A DNA stretch of 64,000 bases from Protopterus annectens (lineage: Eukaryota > Chordata > Ceratodontiformes > Protopteridae), in NCBI RefSeq assembly GCF_019279795.1, contig NC_056726.1, positions 1,136,404,182-1,136,468,181 on the forward strand. Direction: 5' to 3'. The position numbers were made by a program, and so were the translations under genes. A model generated the notes under the pieces. It searched no databases. It was given only the letters and a program-made list of their open reading frames with translations, and was not told the origin of the DNA. Shown in pieces: positions 11,401 to 22,517 of this stretch. Within the stretch, counting starts at the first letter, position 1, and each line of letters starts with the position of its first letter.

Positions 11401-12468
11401 CTCGGTTGACAACTGAATACGTTACTGCAAATAACACAATGTAGCCATGACAGCTCCAAATAAAGTGTGCATATGTAGCAGGCAGCATGCCAATGGCCAA
11501 ATATGTGGCCATTGGCACGGTAACCCGATGCAAACATGAAATAAAATAATATTTTTTTCCAGCGATCGGCGATGTTTAAACGCAGCGCAGCCCTGCGCAA
11601 ACAGGCTGCGCTAAATAAGACATAAAAATAAAGGTTTGAAACCCACAAATGTGGGTTTTATGTAATGCATGGATTTGCAATGCAGGGACTAGCAGACCGA
11701 AAACAACATGGCCACCGTTACTGGTTGCTAAGGGGGGAAGCTGAGTGTAAGACACGTAACTAAGCATTAGTAGGCAATCCTATGTAAATGAGTGGTAGGA
11801 TAGTGAATCACACTGTCACATAGCAAATGAGCACATTCTGTGTAGTGTAAGAGTTAGATAAGGGGGAGTAACAGAGTAGGAGATAGGTGACATCACAGGA
11901 AGAAATCAAGCTCATTGGAGCAAAGTGGTATGTGAAAGATGTCAATCTCACAGCATAGAAAGAGGAGTGTCAACAGATAAGCATGGGAAAGTCAAGAAAT
12001 GGAAGGTGTACACTGTGGCCAACACCAAAGTTTCTTGCTGTGTGTGCATGCGCGCGTATGTACACTGGGAGGCACGAGTAAGACAGAGTGCGCGCGTGTA
12101 AGGCAGAGTAAGCATGTAGGAGCCTGTGTAAAGATATATAAACCTGTTTGTACTGGTGTGCATGTGCTTTAACCCGAATAAGCAGAGTCTAGTCTGTGTA
12201 AGCATGTGTGCGTGCGTGGTAGCCACTGTGAACAAGTTTCCGCTGGTATGCGCGCTGCTCCCCCTAAGGAAACAGAGAGGAAAAAGGAAGCAGAAGAAAT
12301 AGTAGGAAGCTAGCAGGGAATACTGGTAGAGCTAGCAGGTGAAAACAATTAGAAGCAGGCAATTACACAGGCAGAATACTAGCCCAGCCTAGCACTTAAA
12401 ACACTGGAAACAGCATTGCAGTATGTTTCTCTCAAGAGACACTGCAAGACAGGAGTAAGCTAGTAGAA
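11401..12468. other. Region upstream of the Harbinger transposase
   Basis: No recognisable coding sequence. The stretch around 12040-12210 has alternating purine/pyrimidine TGTGCATGCGCGCGTATG-like tracts. Transposase promoter and 5' UTR would be expected here, but no convincing TATA element is visible. Confidence 0.35.
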
Positions 12469-13533
12469 GTGAAAACTGAAAAAGCTGCACTCAGACCAAA
12501 CATGCTAGGGGCAGCCATAGCTGTTATAAAGAGACATAGGAGACTTGCTGAGGGTGGTGACAATGCAAATGCTGCCAGACAACCCACAGTGAGGAGACGG
12601 AGAAGAGTGTACAGGCCAAGGGTCACCTACCAGGGGTTACATGAGCTGGAGATAGTGGAGCGCTATACAGTGGACAGAGACCTCCTGCAGAAAATTGTTG
12701 AGCTGTGCAGGCCACACCTCACACACAGAACCAACAGAGGGGAACTCATCCCAGTGGAAACCAAGGTATGTGTTGGCATAAGAATACTAGCAACAGGTAC
12801 CTTCCAGAGACCAACTGGTGATATGATGGGGATATCACAGGCATCAGCCTCCAGGGTACTGCATCAGTTCCTGGATGCCATGTCAGCACATGTCAGTGAG
12901 CATGTATATTTCCCCAATTCCCGTGAGGTATTGGCCAGCAATATGCGTCTCTTCCATCAAATAATGGAATACCCTGAGGTAGTGGGTGCAATAGACTGCA
13001 CGCACATATGCATCAAAGCACCAGCTGGTGAGTGGGGTAGGGCCTACATTAACCGCAAGGGCTTCCCCTCCATCAACTGCCAGGTCGTGTGTGGTGCCCA
13101 GGGCATAATAATGAATGTGTGTGCTGGCTGCCCTGGGAGCTACCATGATTCCCATATCTGGCATTTGATGCAGCTGTACCAGACATTTGCCAATGTGGAC
13201 ATCCCACATGGTCACCTAGTGGGGGATGCTGGATATGCACTGGAGCCGTGGCTGATGACACCCATCAGAAACGCACACACAACTGAACAAGAACGCCATA
13301 ATGAGGCACACGCACAAACACGAAATGTAATAGAGCATGTGTTTGGGCTGCTCAAGTCACGGTTCCGGTGCCTGAACACATCTGCTGGAGCCTTGCAGTA
13401 CTCAACAACTACATGTACCCAAATTGTCATGGTATGTGCTATGCTACATAATATGATTCTGCGAAAACAGCTGCAGCATGACCAGCATTGGGCTGGGACA
13501 AACAGCCCCCCACCATTGCCAAGGCCATCATAG
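12469..13533 (+). CDS. PIF/Harbinger DDE transposase
   Basis: A 354-codon uninterrupted frame. The N-terminal part is basic (VRRRRRVYRPR near residues 41-51). A helix-turn-helix-like block follows (GDMMGISQASASRVLHQFL, about 117-135), the usual position in HARBI1-like proteins. The catalytic DDE domain is complete: D176 in VVGAIDCTHI, D253 in LVGDAGYAL and E289 in RNVIEHVFGLLKSRF, with the family signatures CPGSYHDSHIW (about 221-231) and MVCAMLHNMI near the end. Length matches the family (about 350 residues). The frame stops at TAG, but the next codons after a second in-frame TAG continue with DSEEEQPAQYALALAK, so the original C terminus was probably about 25 residues longer. It is expected to cut and join element ends in the nucleus together with a Myb-like partner. 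Confidence 0.9.
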   Translation: MKTEKAALRPNMLGAAIAVIKRHRRLAEGGDNANAARQPTVRRRRRVYRPRVTYQGLHELEIVERYTVDRDLLQKIVELCRPHLTHRTNRGELIPVETKVCVGIRILATGTFQRPTGDMMGISQASASRVLHQFLDAMSAHVSEHVYFPNSREVLASNMRLFHQIMEYPEVVGAIDCTHICIKAPAGEWGRAYINRKGFPSINCQVVCGAQGIIMNVCAGCPGSYHDSHIWHLMQLYQTFANVDIPHGHLVGDAGYALEPWLMTPIRNAHTTEQERHNEAHAQTRNVIEHVFGLLKSRFRCLNTSAGALQYSTTTCTQIVMVCAMLHNMILRKQLQHDQHWAGTNSPPPLPRPS

Positions 13534-13837
13534 GCATAGCGTGACTCAGAGGAGGAACAACCTGCCCAGTATGCCCTGGCCTTGGCAAAGAGGCAACGCA
13601 TAGCACATACACTGGCTCAGTAGGAACCCTGGGAATGATACCCCTCTCTGACTCACTCATATAGTAACAGGGATACCTAACATGACACAACCTGCTCTCA
13701 AACATGTACAGGGAGTGTAGTATGTGCATCCGACAGAGGCGGCCCTGCAGCACAACCTGAGGCATGATTGCCATGTGTTAAGCAATGTAACACCATCTAG
13801 TATATGCAAACATGAAGACCCTGTCTAACATCTCACC

Positions 13838-16800
13838 CTCACCAAGCATGATGCCATACTATGAAGACAACAAGATCAAGTACAATAATTGGCTGAAGTG
13901 TTGCTGTTAGCAAGGGGGAACAAATGGCTGACAGCCTGGGATGACATGCTGAGCAAGACATGATGCCCCACCTGCTAGGGATGGCACGCACCCAGCACAC
14001 CTGGCTGTGTGGATACTGGCAAAGGCTGTTGTCACCTGGACTGTGACTTGAATAGGTAAGGCTGGAAACACAAACCCACCACCATAGGTAGCACAAGGGA
14101 TAACAACCTGGACATAATGCTACCCAATGCCAGAAGTCTAACCTGCAAGGTGCATGCAGACCAAACCCACCACAGTATGGAGAATGGTAATATCTGTTCT
14201 GTAACAGAAACCTGGGTCAAGACCCAGAAGAGCACCCTAATACTACCAGGTTATGCCTCATAACATGCTCTACAGCTCCAAAACATGGAACACACTACAA
14301 TAGGAGTGTGGCTATCAGTAATTGTCAAGGATAACCACACCCCCAGGTTGGTACCACAGAAAGAAGCAGCATGGACTATCCACGGGCAAGTAACAGTGGC
14401 TCAAACTGCATCCCTTTTTGCAGCCTGCGGCAGACCACACTCACAAACCCAGGAACCCCAGCCAGCTGTCCTGAAGACACTGCAGAGTATGAATGTCTCA
14501 ACAAATACCAAACAAGGCACACACAAAGTAAGACATAGGTGGCAATCCATTATGTATGGAAGAAGTAATCATGGACCTAGGGACACAAGTGGACGGTAAC
14601 CCATCATGTGGCACTCACATTGCAAAGGTGGCAAGGAAGACCTGCTATATTGCCCACCTTAATATGAAAGGATGCACATGTAGATCAAGAGAGGTCACTG
14701 TGCCCCCATACTCTTCCCTTATCAGGCCCATACGTGACAACAATGCCCCAGTTTGGATGTACCTTACCTTACACCTGCAGCAGTTAGAAAGACCACAAAT
14801 GTACCTCAACAACAGGATAAAGCGTCCAAACATTTGACATCTGCAGCCTGGCTGAAGAAACCACAGCCCAATTCACAAGCATACTGCCCAGTCAGAGGCG
14901 ATGTATGCCTGATGTACAAGGCCATGTCCAATCCAGAATGAATGGGCATGCTCCACTGCAGAAACCCCAAATCCAGCAGACACACCACAGTGAGATATCT
15001 GAACCTCCACACATAGATAAATAGGATGTGCTGGAGGGACAGATCCATAACCCAGAGGCTCCTTACACTCTGGAACAGTATCCCAGTCGATGATAGGCTG
15101 AGCTCCACACTCATACTCAACAAGAGAAATCTGGTGAAGTGCATGGAAGATAGTAGGTGTACACTGGGGGCCATCCCTGTGTCACATCTAGTAAAGTAAA
15201 CCCTAAATGGGCATAATATGCACATTGCAAGGGGTGTAGAAACTCACACACAGTCGGTCCATGCTCAAACATGGGCAGGGCAGATAGCCTACTATGAACC
15301 TATGACGATACAAATTGTGCAGGACACAAAGGATTATCACACAGCTGTCCTACCTGATGGTAGGAACCATGGTGATAATCCACAGATATGCTCTGCAGTA
15401 CTCAAATATCACAAACAATACACCAAACCCACACACATTGCCAACATCCAACCTAACAGATTCTTTGCAAACTCCCCACCAGCAGCTTACTGCCAAATAT
15501 CTATCCCAGCAGAGTGCTGGCCCCCTGACATTGCAGATGCTGAGGTAACAGCCAGCATCTACAAAGCACACCACACAGCATCAATGGTACCAGATGGTGT
15601 CCTGGGTTGTGTCCAACAAGTACTGTAAGAAGAATGGAACAGCAAATAGCAGTAGTGCGCACTATCAGTCCTACCACAGGATATGTACCCAAAGAGCAGT
15701 GTACAGCAACAGTGGTCCCTCACCACCAAGGGGGTGCCTGAAAGGATACTGCAAACTATCACCCCTCAACCCCGACTATCTAGGTTGGCAAAGTAATGGA
15801 GAGGATGATCATGGATCCCAGGAATAATGAGATTGGGTACCTACAGACATTGGACCCTACCCAGTGTGGCTTTCATAGGGAAGATCCTGCCCCTTACACA
15901 TGTCTGACTCATGTGAAATGCACACCAAGGCCATTGATGTGGGGAATGTGGATCACACAGCATATCTGGACCTTGCTAAACCCTTCCATACAATAACCTA
16001 ATTGGTCAGTACAGATAAGCTCACCAGCCTAACTATAAACCCCTTTCCAAGTAGATGGGTTGCAAACCAGCTGAAGGACAGAACTGACCTGGTCAGACAT
16101 GCTGCAACCATATCAGACTGCAAACCAGGTACAACTGGCATCCCACAAGGCATGGTCCTTGGACCTCTCTTGTATGATATATATGTCACATAGGTACAGG
16201 CCAACATGGAAGGACTCTGTCTGAACAGGTTTGCAGAAGACAACAAACTGCCACCATACTGGGCCCTCCAGCTGACACAAGCAACCTACAAAAGGCACAC
16301 ATAGAAACAGACAAGTGGTGCCACAGCCATGTCAACAAGCTAAATGCAGAATATTGTATAGTCATCCCCTGTGGAAACACAGTACATGGCCAGAAAGTAC
16401 CACATAGGTGTTAATCCAGTAACTACATCAGGAGCAATAAGAGACCTGGGGACACAAGGTGATAGATATCCTGCATGTGACAACCATGTGTCTGTAGTGG
16501 TTACAGAAACATACCATATACCCACCTAATCATGAAGGTAAGCACAGCTAGGTCAGGGTAGGTCAATGTGCCTCTCCAGTCATCCATCAGCAGCCTCACA
16601 ATTGCGTACAATGGCCCTTGAGGGATGTACCTTAGCAGACACCTGCATCAACTGGAAAGATCCCACAAATACCCCACCAGGAGGATCACAGAGCTGTAAC
16701 AGATGCCATGTGTCGCCTGATTAAACAAACTGCAGCTCCACACAGTGCCATACCGCCTGGCTGGAGGTGAACTGTGCCTGATGGATAAAGCAATGACCAA

Positions 16801-17084
16801 GCTGGTATCAATGGACATTTGGTACCATGTAAAATCTGAATGCTGGTGACCTATGCAGCTGACAGGCCTGAACCCCAGCACAGACATAAACAGGACATAC
16901 TGTACTGATTGGTCCATAACCCAGAAGCTCACTTCACTCACGACTAAACTCCCAGTACAGTTTATCCAGGGAGTCCCTCATTGACTGTCATCCAGAGGAA
17001 TCATGATGACTGGATGGGAGATGGTAGGTGTACCCTGGATATCACCTGTATGTCACGGGTAGACAGAGGCACAGCACACTAACC
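13838..17084 (+). mobile_element. CR1-type LINE relic (ORF1 end, endonuclease, RT, 3' UTR)
   Basis: Heavily mutated but ordered. A piece of the ORF1 esterase C terminus lies near 13845. The apurinic-type endonuclease start is at about 14110 (MLPNARSL, then ICSVTETWVK). The RT segment is at about 15220-16300, with an SIYKAHHTASMVPDGVLG block and TTGIPQGMVLGPLLYDIYV at 16130. The C-terminal block lies near 16600-16950, and the UTR ends GACAGAGGCACAG near 17075. It is the same family as 31868-34714 but older. Open frames of 60-140 codons here are fragments only. Confidence 0.75.
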
Positions 17085-18195
17085 TTGACATATGTCATGG
17101 CAAACACCAGTAAATGTGTGTTGAAGGACAAACACTCTCTGACTAGCATTACAAATGGACTAGGGCACATGGCCATTGTTTGTCACTGTCCACACAAGTT
17201 GTGGAATACATTAACAATGTCGGACAATCATGTACTATGCTGTCCATATCTGAACAAAATGCAACATGGTCATATCTGCACAACTGGCCCTCAACCAGTC
17301 TGGTGTGCTCACTATAAATATTACAAGCAGTGATAGGACTGAAACCGATGATACTGTCCACCACAGTGAAAGTACTGAACCAGTACACTATACGATAATA
17401 CACTGTTTGGTCAATAGGAAAGGATGTTGACAACTGTATGCAAACTATCCCATGGCAACCCTGCAGGCACAGCATAATGCCTGTTAGGTTCAGACACAAA
17501 GCAGTTGGGCAGTAAGAATACAACCTGATGTCCAACACTCAACTGTACATATGAAATATAGATGACGTCCACACACAAACACAAATGTGGTGGACCACAG
17601 ATCCTAACATAAGGAAAGTTCACACTGGGCATGCTCGCACACTTAGATAAATGAGACGTGTCAGTCAAGAAGCCATAGAAACTGTGAACTGAGCATGCTC
17701 ACACACTTAGGCCATGTCACAATTCAGCAGTTGCACACACATATCTGGCATTTGTATGTGTTAACACAGGAACCTCCCACAATACAGAAATCTGCCCAGT
17801 GCACACAGTGACATTACAACAGAGACATAAGTAAAGTACTGGATCCCACTCATATGCAAACATTTTCCACAGTACACAAGCTGTTCATAGAGATAGGGAA
17901 AGCTATGGCAATAAAGACCCACAAACAGTATATGAGCAACAGATACTTGCATCTGACAGGTAAACATATGGCCGTAGAGTGCAATACTAGGCTGTTGTCC
18001 CTAGGGAATACAGAAGACTATCCACAGTGTATTTGGCATCTGCCTCCGCAGTACAGTAGGCCATTGTGCCTGTGCAAAGTTAATGCATAGATATGCTCTC
18101 CCCTGTACTGATGGATAGTAACAGATGTACATACCTCTTCATACATAATGATGTCAGCACACTATACATATGTCAGGAGCACAAATGATACCCAG
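17085..18195. other. No recognised feature
   Basis: AC-rich diffuse sequence with only short frames on either strand. It lies between the CR1 relic and the tRNA-like tandem array, inside the giant insertion. I see no motif, inverted repeat or RNA gene here. Confidence 0.4.
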
Positions 18196-18719
18196 TAATT
18201 TGAATAGCGTGCTCAGCTACTGTGTCTCCCACAAGTGTCATAATATAATTAGGTAGGGGTTTGAATCCTGAAAATGCTCAATGTATGTGTGACTGTGTGG
18301 TGGGAGTAGTGTGTGTGCAATTCCACGTGTAACAGAAGTGACTCTTTTGGCAACTAGTACAACACAACGCATGCTGCATATTCCACTGTCTAAACACTGA
18401 TGATGTCAACACCCTAAAAGTACAGCAGGAGAAAGCAAGCCTTCTACTAATGCAAGTAGTGTGCTCTGCTACTGCGTCTCTCATAAGTGTCATAACATAG
18501 TTAGGTAGGAGTTTGAATCCTGCAAGTGCTTAGTGTGTGTGCAATTCCATGTGTAAGAGAAATGTCCTTTTTGGCAACTAGTTCAACACAACACATGCTG
18601 CATATTCCACTGTCTAAACACTGATGATGTCAGCACCCTATAAGTACAGCAGGAGAAAGCAAACCTCCCAGTAATGCAAATAGAGCGCTCTGCTACTGCG
18701 TCTCTCACAAGTGTCATAA
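18196..18719 (+). repeat. Tandem tRNA-like repeats, left part of the array
   Basis: Units of about 225-253 bp begin near 18199, 18452 and 18676. Each carries GCTCTGCTACTGCGTCTCTCA-like sequence followed by GTGTCATAACATAGTTAGG and a B-box-like GTTTGAATCCTGC, then a conserved GCATATTCCACTGTCTAAAC segment. Unit 3 is interrupted at 18719 by the DIRS element and resumes at 24297. Confidence 0.75.
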
Positions 18720-18763
18720 AGTACAGTTTTGTACCTACCATAAATGTAGATGTTCGAGTGCTA

Positions 18764-18926
18764 ATACAGCTGCAGTAATCACAGATGGGTTCTCTGCTGT
18801 CAGGCGGGTCCTCGGTCGGCCAAATTCCAAAGTCTAGGTCCGGCGTCGGTTGTTGTCGCTTTCTTTCCTGACGTCAGTGCGACAGGGGTATATAAAACAC
18901 AGCCGACGCCATTTTCTTCAGTCTTT
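18764..18926 (+). repeat. DIRS left inverted terminal repeat (3' side of the element)
   Basis: Matches the complement of 24121-24282 with a handful of differences. Reading inward it holds GACGTCAGTGCGACAGG followed by GGTATATAAAACAC, a TATA-like box. Confidence 0.9.
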
Positions 18927-19135
18927 CTTGCCCCAGATGTCAGGTGCCCCCAGAAGGAAGGCAATACATAAATTATATATATATATATATATATATAGTC
19001 ATGCAATGCAATATAATCAAAAATCAGTAGTTGCAAGCAAATATACCATAGAAGGATAGCCCAATCAGGTTGTATGAGGAGGGGTTAGCCCCTAGGCCTT
19101 TACCAAGAGGGGAAGGAGGGAGGGAAACCTGTACT

Positions 19136-19229
19136 GCAGCTGTATTAGCACTCGAACATCTACATTTATGGTAGGTACAAAACTGTACTATGTTCATCGT
19201 GCATACAGCTGCAGTAATCACAGATGGGT
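19136..19229. repeat. DIRS internal complementary region
   Basis: The first 54 bp are the exact complement of 18720-18773; the next 40 bp are the complement of 24257-24296 with one mismatch. The junction between them (GTACT then ATGTT) marks the circle junction of the element ends. Confidence 0.93.
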
Positions 19230-19262
19230 AGAATCCCAATGCTACGCACAGGGTGGTAGGCA

Positions 19263-20721
19263 CTAGGTGGAACTGGGATGAGCCAGGATGCCCTGCAACA
19301 CAGCAGTGGCAAAGCCTGCTCTAGTCTTGGAGTATAAAGGTAGGTGGTAGTGCTTGGTCAAGGTATGCACAGAACTCCAAGTGGCTGCCTCCAAAATATC
19401 TTTGGTAGGAACTCCTCTGAGGAAGGCTGTAGAGGTAGCTGTGGCCCTGGTGGAGTGGGATCTGATGCCTGTAGGGACAGATTTTCCATGAAAGGAGTAA
19501 CAATACCGTATGCAGTGGCATATCCATTTTGAAATTGTCTGTTTGGTAACTGGCTTCCCTTGAGCTCCTAAAGCATAGGACACAAAAAGTTGTTCTGATT
19601 TCCTGAAAGACTTTGTTCCTGTCCAAATAATAACGCAGCTGTCTATGGATGTCTAAGGAGTGTAGCAGTCATTCCCCTTTATTCTGAGGATTGGGGTAAA
19701 AGGTAGGTAAGTGTATGGCTTGATTTAAAGCTACCCTGGATACCACTTTAGGTATAAATGACGGTTTGGTTCGAAGGGAAACCCTGTCCTGATGGAAGAT
19801 GAGAAAGGGCTGCACAGCCATGAGGGCTTGTAGCTCTGAAACCCTATGAGCTGAGGTAATGGCCAGAAGGAAAGCTGTTTTCCAGGACAAATATTGCAAC
19901 TCTGTTGAGGCAGCTGGTTCAAAGGGAGGTAATGTTAATTTTTCTAGAATGTAATTAAGATCCCAGGCTGGTATTGGTTGTTTCCTAGGAGGTCTTATAT
20001 TCTTAGCCCCTCTAAGGAACTGTCTTAAGAGTGGGTGAGAGAATAAAGGTGGATCAGTGTTGAATTCTGCAGAAATGGCTGAGGCTTGAATTTTTATGGA
20101 GGAAAATGAAAGTCCACTGTTCAACAGCTCAGCTAGATACTGTAATATCTGAGGCAAATTCAGTTTTCTGGGATCCTGGCCTTTTTTCTCATTCCAAGAG
20201 CAAAACCGTTTCCATTTTGCGGAGTAAGCCTTTCTAGTAGATGGCCTTCTGGCCTCCAAAATGGCATCCTGCACCTCTTTGGAGAGTAGGGTCTGTTGTG
20301 GTGTTAAGGAATTTTCCATGCAGCGAGATTGAGTGTTTTCAGCTGGCTGTGAAGAGTTTTGTAGTTGTGCTGAGTCAGTAGAAGAGGCATTAGAGGTAGG
20401 GACCAGGGAGGAGTATGCGTTAGACTCCTCAGGAGAGGGTACCAGTGTTGTCTTGGCCAGTCTGGAGCAATCAGTATCATCTTTGGTCTGTCTGCTCTTG
20501 CTTTCAAGAGCACCTTGGGCAGAAGAGGCAAAGGTGGGAAAGCGTAAACTGTCCATGCTGCCCAACTGAAAGAAAGGGCGTCCACTCTCCAGGCCTTTGG
20601 ATGAAAGGTCCTTGAACAGAACTTTTCCAATTGATGATTCCTGTGGGTGGCGAAGAGATCTATGTCTGGCCTTCCCCATGCTTGGATTATCTTTGTAAAC
20701 ACTTGAGGATGCAACTTCCAT
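19263..20721 (-). pseudogene. DIRS tyrosine recombinase, one stop and one frameshift
   Basis: The first part (20721-19669) contains an N-terminal core-binding region (RPSTRKAYSAKWKRFCSW) and the catalytic first arginine in ITSAHRVSELQAL. An in-frame TGA at 19669 is followed by a few further readable codons, then a frameshift near 19600. The rest (19583-19263) carries HSTRA (the H-x-x-R box) and ATWSSVHTLTKHY with the second His/Trp and the nucleophilic tyrosine. So the residues R, H-x-x-R and Y are all present but split over two frames. In DIRS elements this enzyme integrates the circular DNA intermediate without making a target duplication. Confidence 0.88.
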
Positions 20722-22517
20722 TCATGTGGGTCTGTCATAATTCTGCTTAGATTGTCTGCCAGTGTGTTTTCCAAACCTGGCAAGTACTGTGCTTGAAGTT
20801 CGATTTGCCATTCCAGAGCCAAGTTCCAAAGTGACATGGCTAGTCTGCACAGGGGGTATGAATGTGTTCCTCCTTGTTTGTTTATGTACCACATTACTGT
20901 GGTGTTGTCTGTTCTTATCAATAATTGCCCTGGATGCAAGTGGTCCTTGAAAGCTGTAATTGCATTTATCACTGCTAGCATTTCTTTTTGATTGATGTGA
21001 AGGTGCTTTTCCTTTTGGGACCATTTGCCCTGAATGCACCTGTCTGTCATGTGCGCCCCCCAGGCGTAGTCTGAGCCGTCTGTTGTGATGACTTGATTTG
21101 CTTGAGGCTTGCAGAATGGAAGACCTGTGTTTGATTGACATGCTTGGGCCCACCATAGAAATTCCTTTTGCAAACATGGAATTATTGGTATTATTGTTTC
21201 CAAACTGTGGCTGTGTTGAGACCATAGGTTTTTTAGATACCATTGAAGTTTCCTCATGTGCAACTTTGCACATGGGATTAAAAGAATGCAAGATGCCATG
21301 AAGCCCAGAGCCTGCAGGATTTTCCTTGCAGTGAGCCTGGTACAATTTGCTAGTATTTTGAAGTACTGAGTTAGTTGCCCTTGTTTTTCTGGTGTGAGGT
21401 AGGCCATCTGGGTGTTTGTGTCCAAGTTGGCACCCAGGAAAGTTATTTTCTGAGATGGTGTTAGCCTGGATTTCTCTTTGTTGACTGTGTATCCCAGAGA
21501 ATTTAATAACCGTGTTACATAAGCCAGATGTTCCAGAAGTATGTGCTTGCTGTCCGCTTGGATCAGGCAGTCGTCTAAATAAGGGTAAATTTGTATCCCT
21601 TGAAGTCTGCAGTAGGCAATTACTGATGCCAGGCATTTCGTGAATACTCTGGGTGCAGTAGATAAGCCAAAGGGCAATGCAGAGAATTGATAGTGGATTG
21701 AACCTGCAAAAAATCTGAGGTATCTTCTGTAGCTTTGTCTGATTGGGACATGCAGGTATGCCTCCTTGAGGTCCAGTGTTACCAGCCAAAACTCCTTTCC
21801 CAGCATGGGAAGAAGCTGCTGTAATGTGAACATCTTGAATTTTGGTACGAGTAGAAATGTATTTAGGATGGATAAGTCCAAAATGGGTCTCCAGTCGGTT
21901 CCTTTCCTTGGTACCAGAAATAGTCTGGAATAAAAACCTTGACCTTGTTCGTGAGTAGGTACCTCTTGAATAGCTTTCATGTCCATGAGTTTTGAAATTT
22001 GTATTTGTGCCTCTGCCCTTTGATTGTGTGGCAGGTTTGGCATGCCTCTCATTTTTGGAGGAGTGTGAAAATGAAATCTGTAGCCTCTGTTTATAATGTC
22101 CAGGATCCATTTGTCTGTTGTGATAATATGCCAATTTCTTGTAAATAATGCCAGCTTTCCTCCCAAGGGTGCTGCCCGCTGAGACTTGCTTGGCATGAAA
22201 AGGAGGAAGTCATTGGGTTTGTTTTCTGTATTGTTGTGCACTGTCTTCGCCACCTCTTGGTGCTGGAGTTTGCCATTGTCTGCCTCTATATGATCCTTGA
22301 GATTGTCCTCTGCCCCTAGTGCGCCTGTATCTACCTCTTTGGGGCTTGTCCATGGCTGGAAAGGACCAGTTTTTAGAAGGCCAATTTCTGCTAAAACGAG
22401 GTGGTTGTACCTGTAGAAAAGCCTTGACAGTTTGCATAGATTTAGCTTTTTCTTCCATTTTCCATGGTATCTCCTCAGCATTAGTACCAAATAGTACATC
22501 CTTTTGTAAAGGAGCAT
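20304..22517 (-). CDS. DIRS reverse transcriptase / RNase H polyprotein
   Basis: Open for 737 codons. The functional start is probably downstream of the first Met, near MPSKSQRAAPLGGKLALF (about 22190), because the upstream part overlaps the gag C terminus in another frame. RT blocks include WRPILDLSILN, VTLDLKEAYLHVPI, LPFGLSTAPRVF and the catalytic IYPYLDDCLIQ. RNase H follows: ITTDGSDYAWGAH, INQKEMLAVINAI and LIRTDNTTVMWYINKQGG. The C-terminal block (DLFATHRNHQLEKFCSR, then IAPDWPRQHWYPLL) is typical of DIRS proteins. I see no separate adenine-methyltransferase signature. No disabling mutation is visible in the enzyme domains. It overlaps the recombinase reading frame. Confidence 0.9.
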   Translation of the reverse strand: MLLYKRMYYLVLMLRRYHGKWKKKLNLCKLSRLFYRYNHLVLAEIGLLKTGPFQPWTSPKEVDTGALGAEDNLKDHIEADNGKLQHQEVAKTVHNNTENKPNDFLLFMPSKSQRAAPLGGKLALFTRNWHIITTDKWILDIINRGYRFHFHTPPKMRGMPNLPHNQRAEAQIQISKLMDMKAIQEVPTHEQGQGFYSRLFLVPRKGTDWRPILDLSILNTFLLVPKFKMFTLQQLLPMLGKEFWLVTLDLKEAYLHVPIRQSYRRYLRFFAGSIHYQFSALPFGLSTAPRVFTKCLASVIAYCRLQGIQIYPYLDDCLIQADSKHILLEHLAYVTRLLNSLGYTVNKEKSRLTPSQKITFLGANLDTNTQMAYLTPEKQGQLTQYFKILANCTRLTARKILQALGFMASCILLIPCAKLHMRKLQWYLKNLWSQHSHSLETIIPIIPCLQKEFLWWAQACQSNTGLPFCKPQANQVITTDGSDYAWGAHMTDRCIQGKWSQKEKHLHINQKEMLAVINAITAFKDHLHPGQLLIRTDNTTVMWYINKQGGTHSYPLCRLAMSLWNLALEWQIELQAQYLPGLENTLADNLSRIMTDPHEWKLHPQVFTKIIQAWGRPDIDLFATHRNHQLEKFCSRTFHPKAWRVDALSFSWAAWTVYAFPPLPLLPKVLLKARADRPKMILIAPDWPRQHWYPLLRSLTHTPPWSLPLMPLLLTQHNYKTLHSQLKTLNLAAWKIP

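Noticed and set aside
20722-22134. 470-codon frame overlapping the DIRS RT as a separate gene
   Set aside because: It has no recognisable domain and directly precedes the recombinase in the same frame, so it is treated as an upstream extension of that frame and not a distinct gene.
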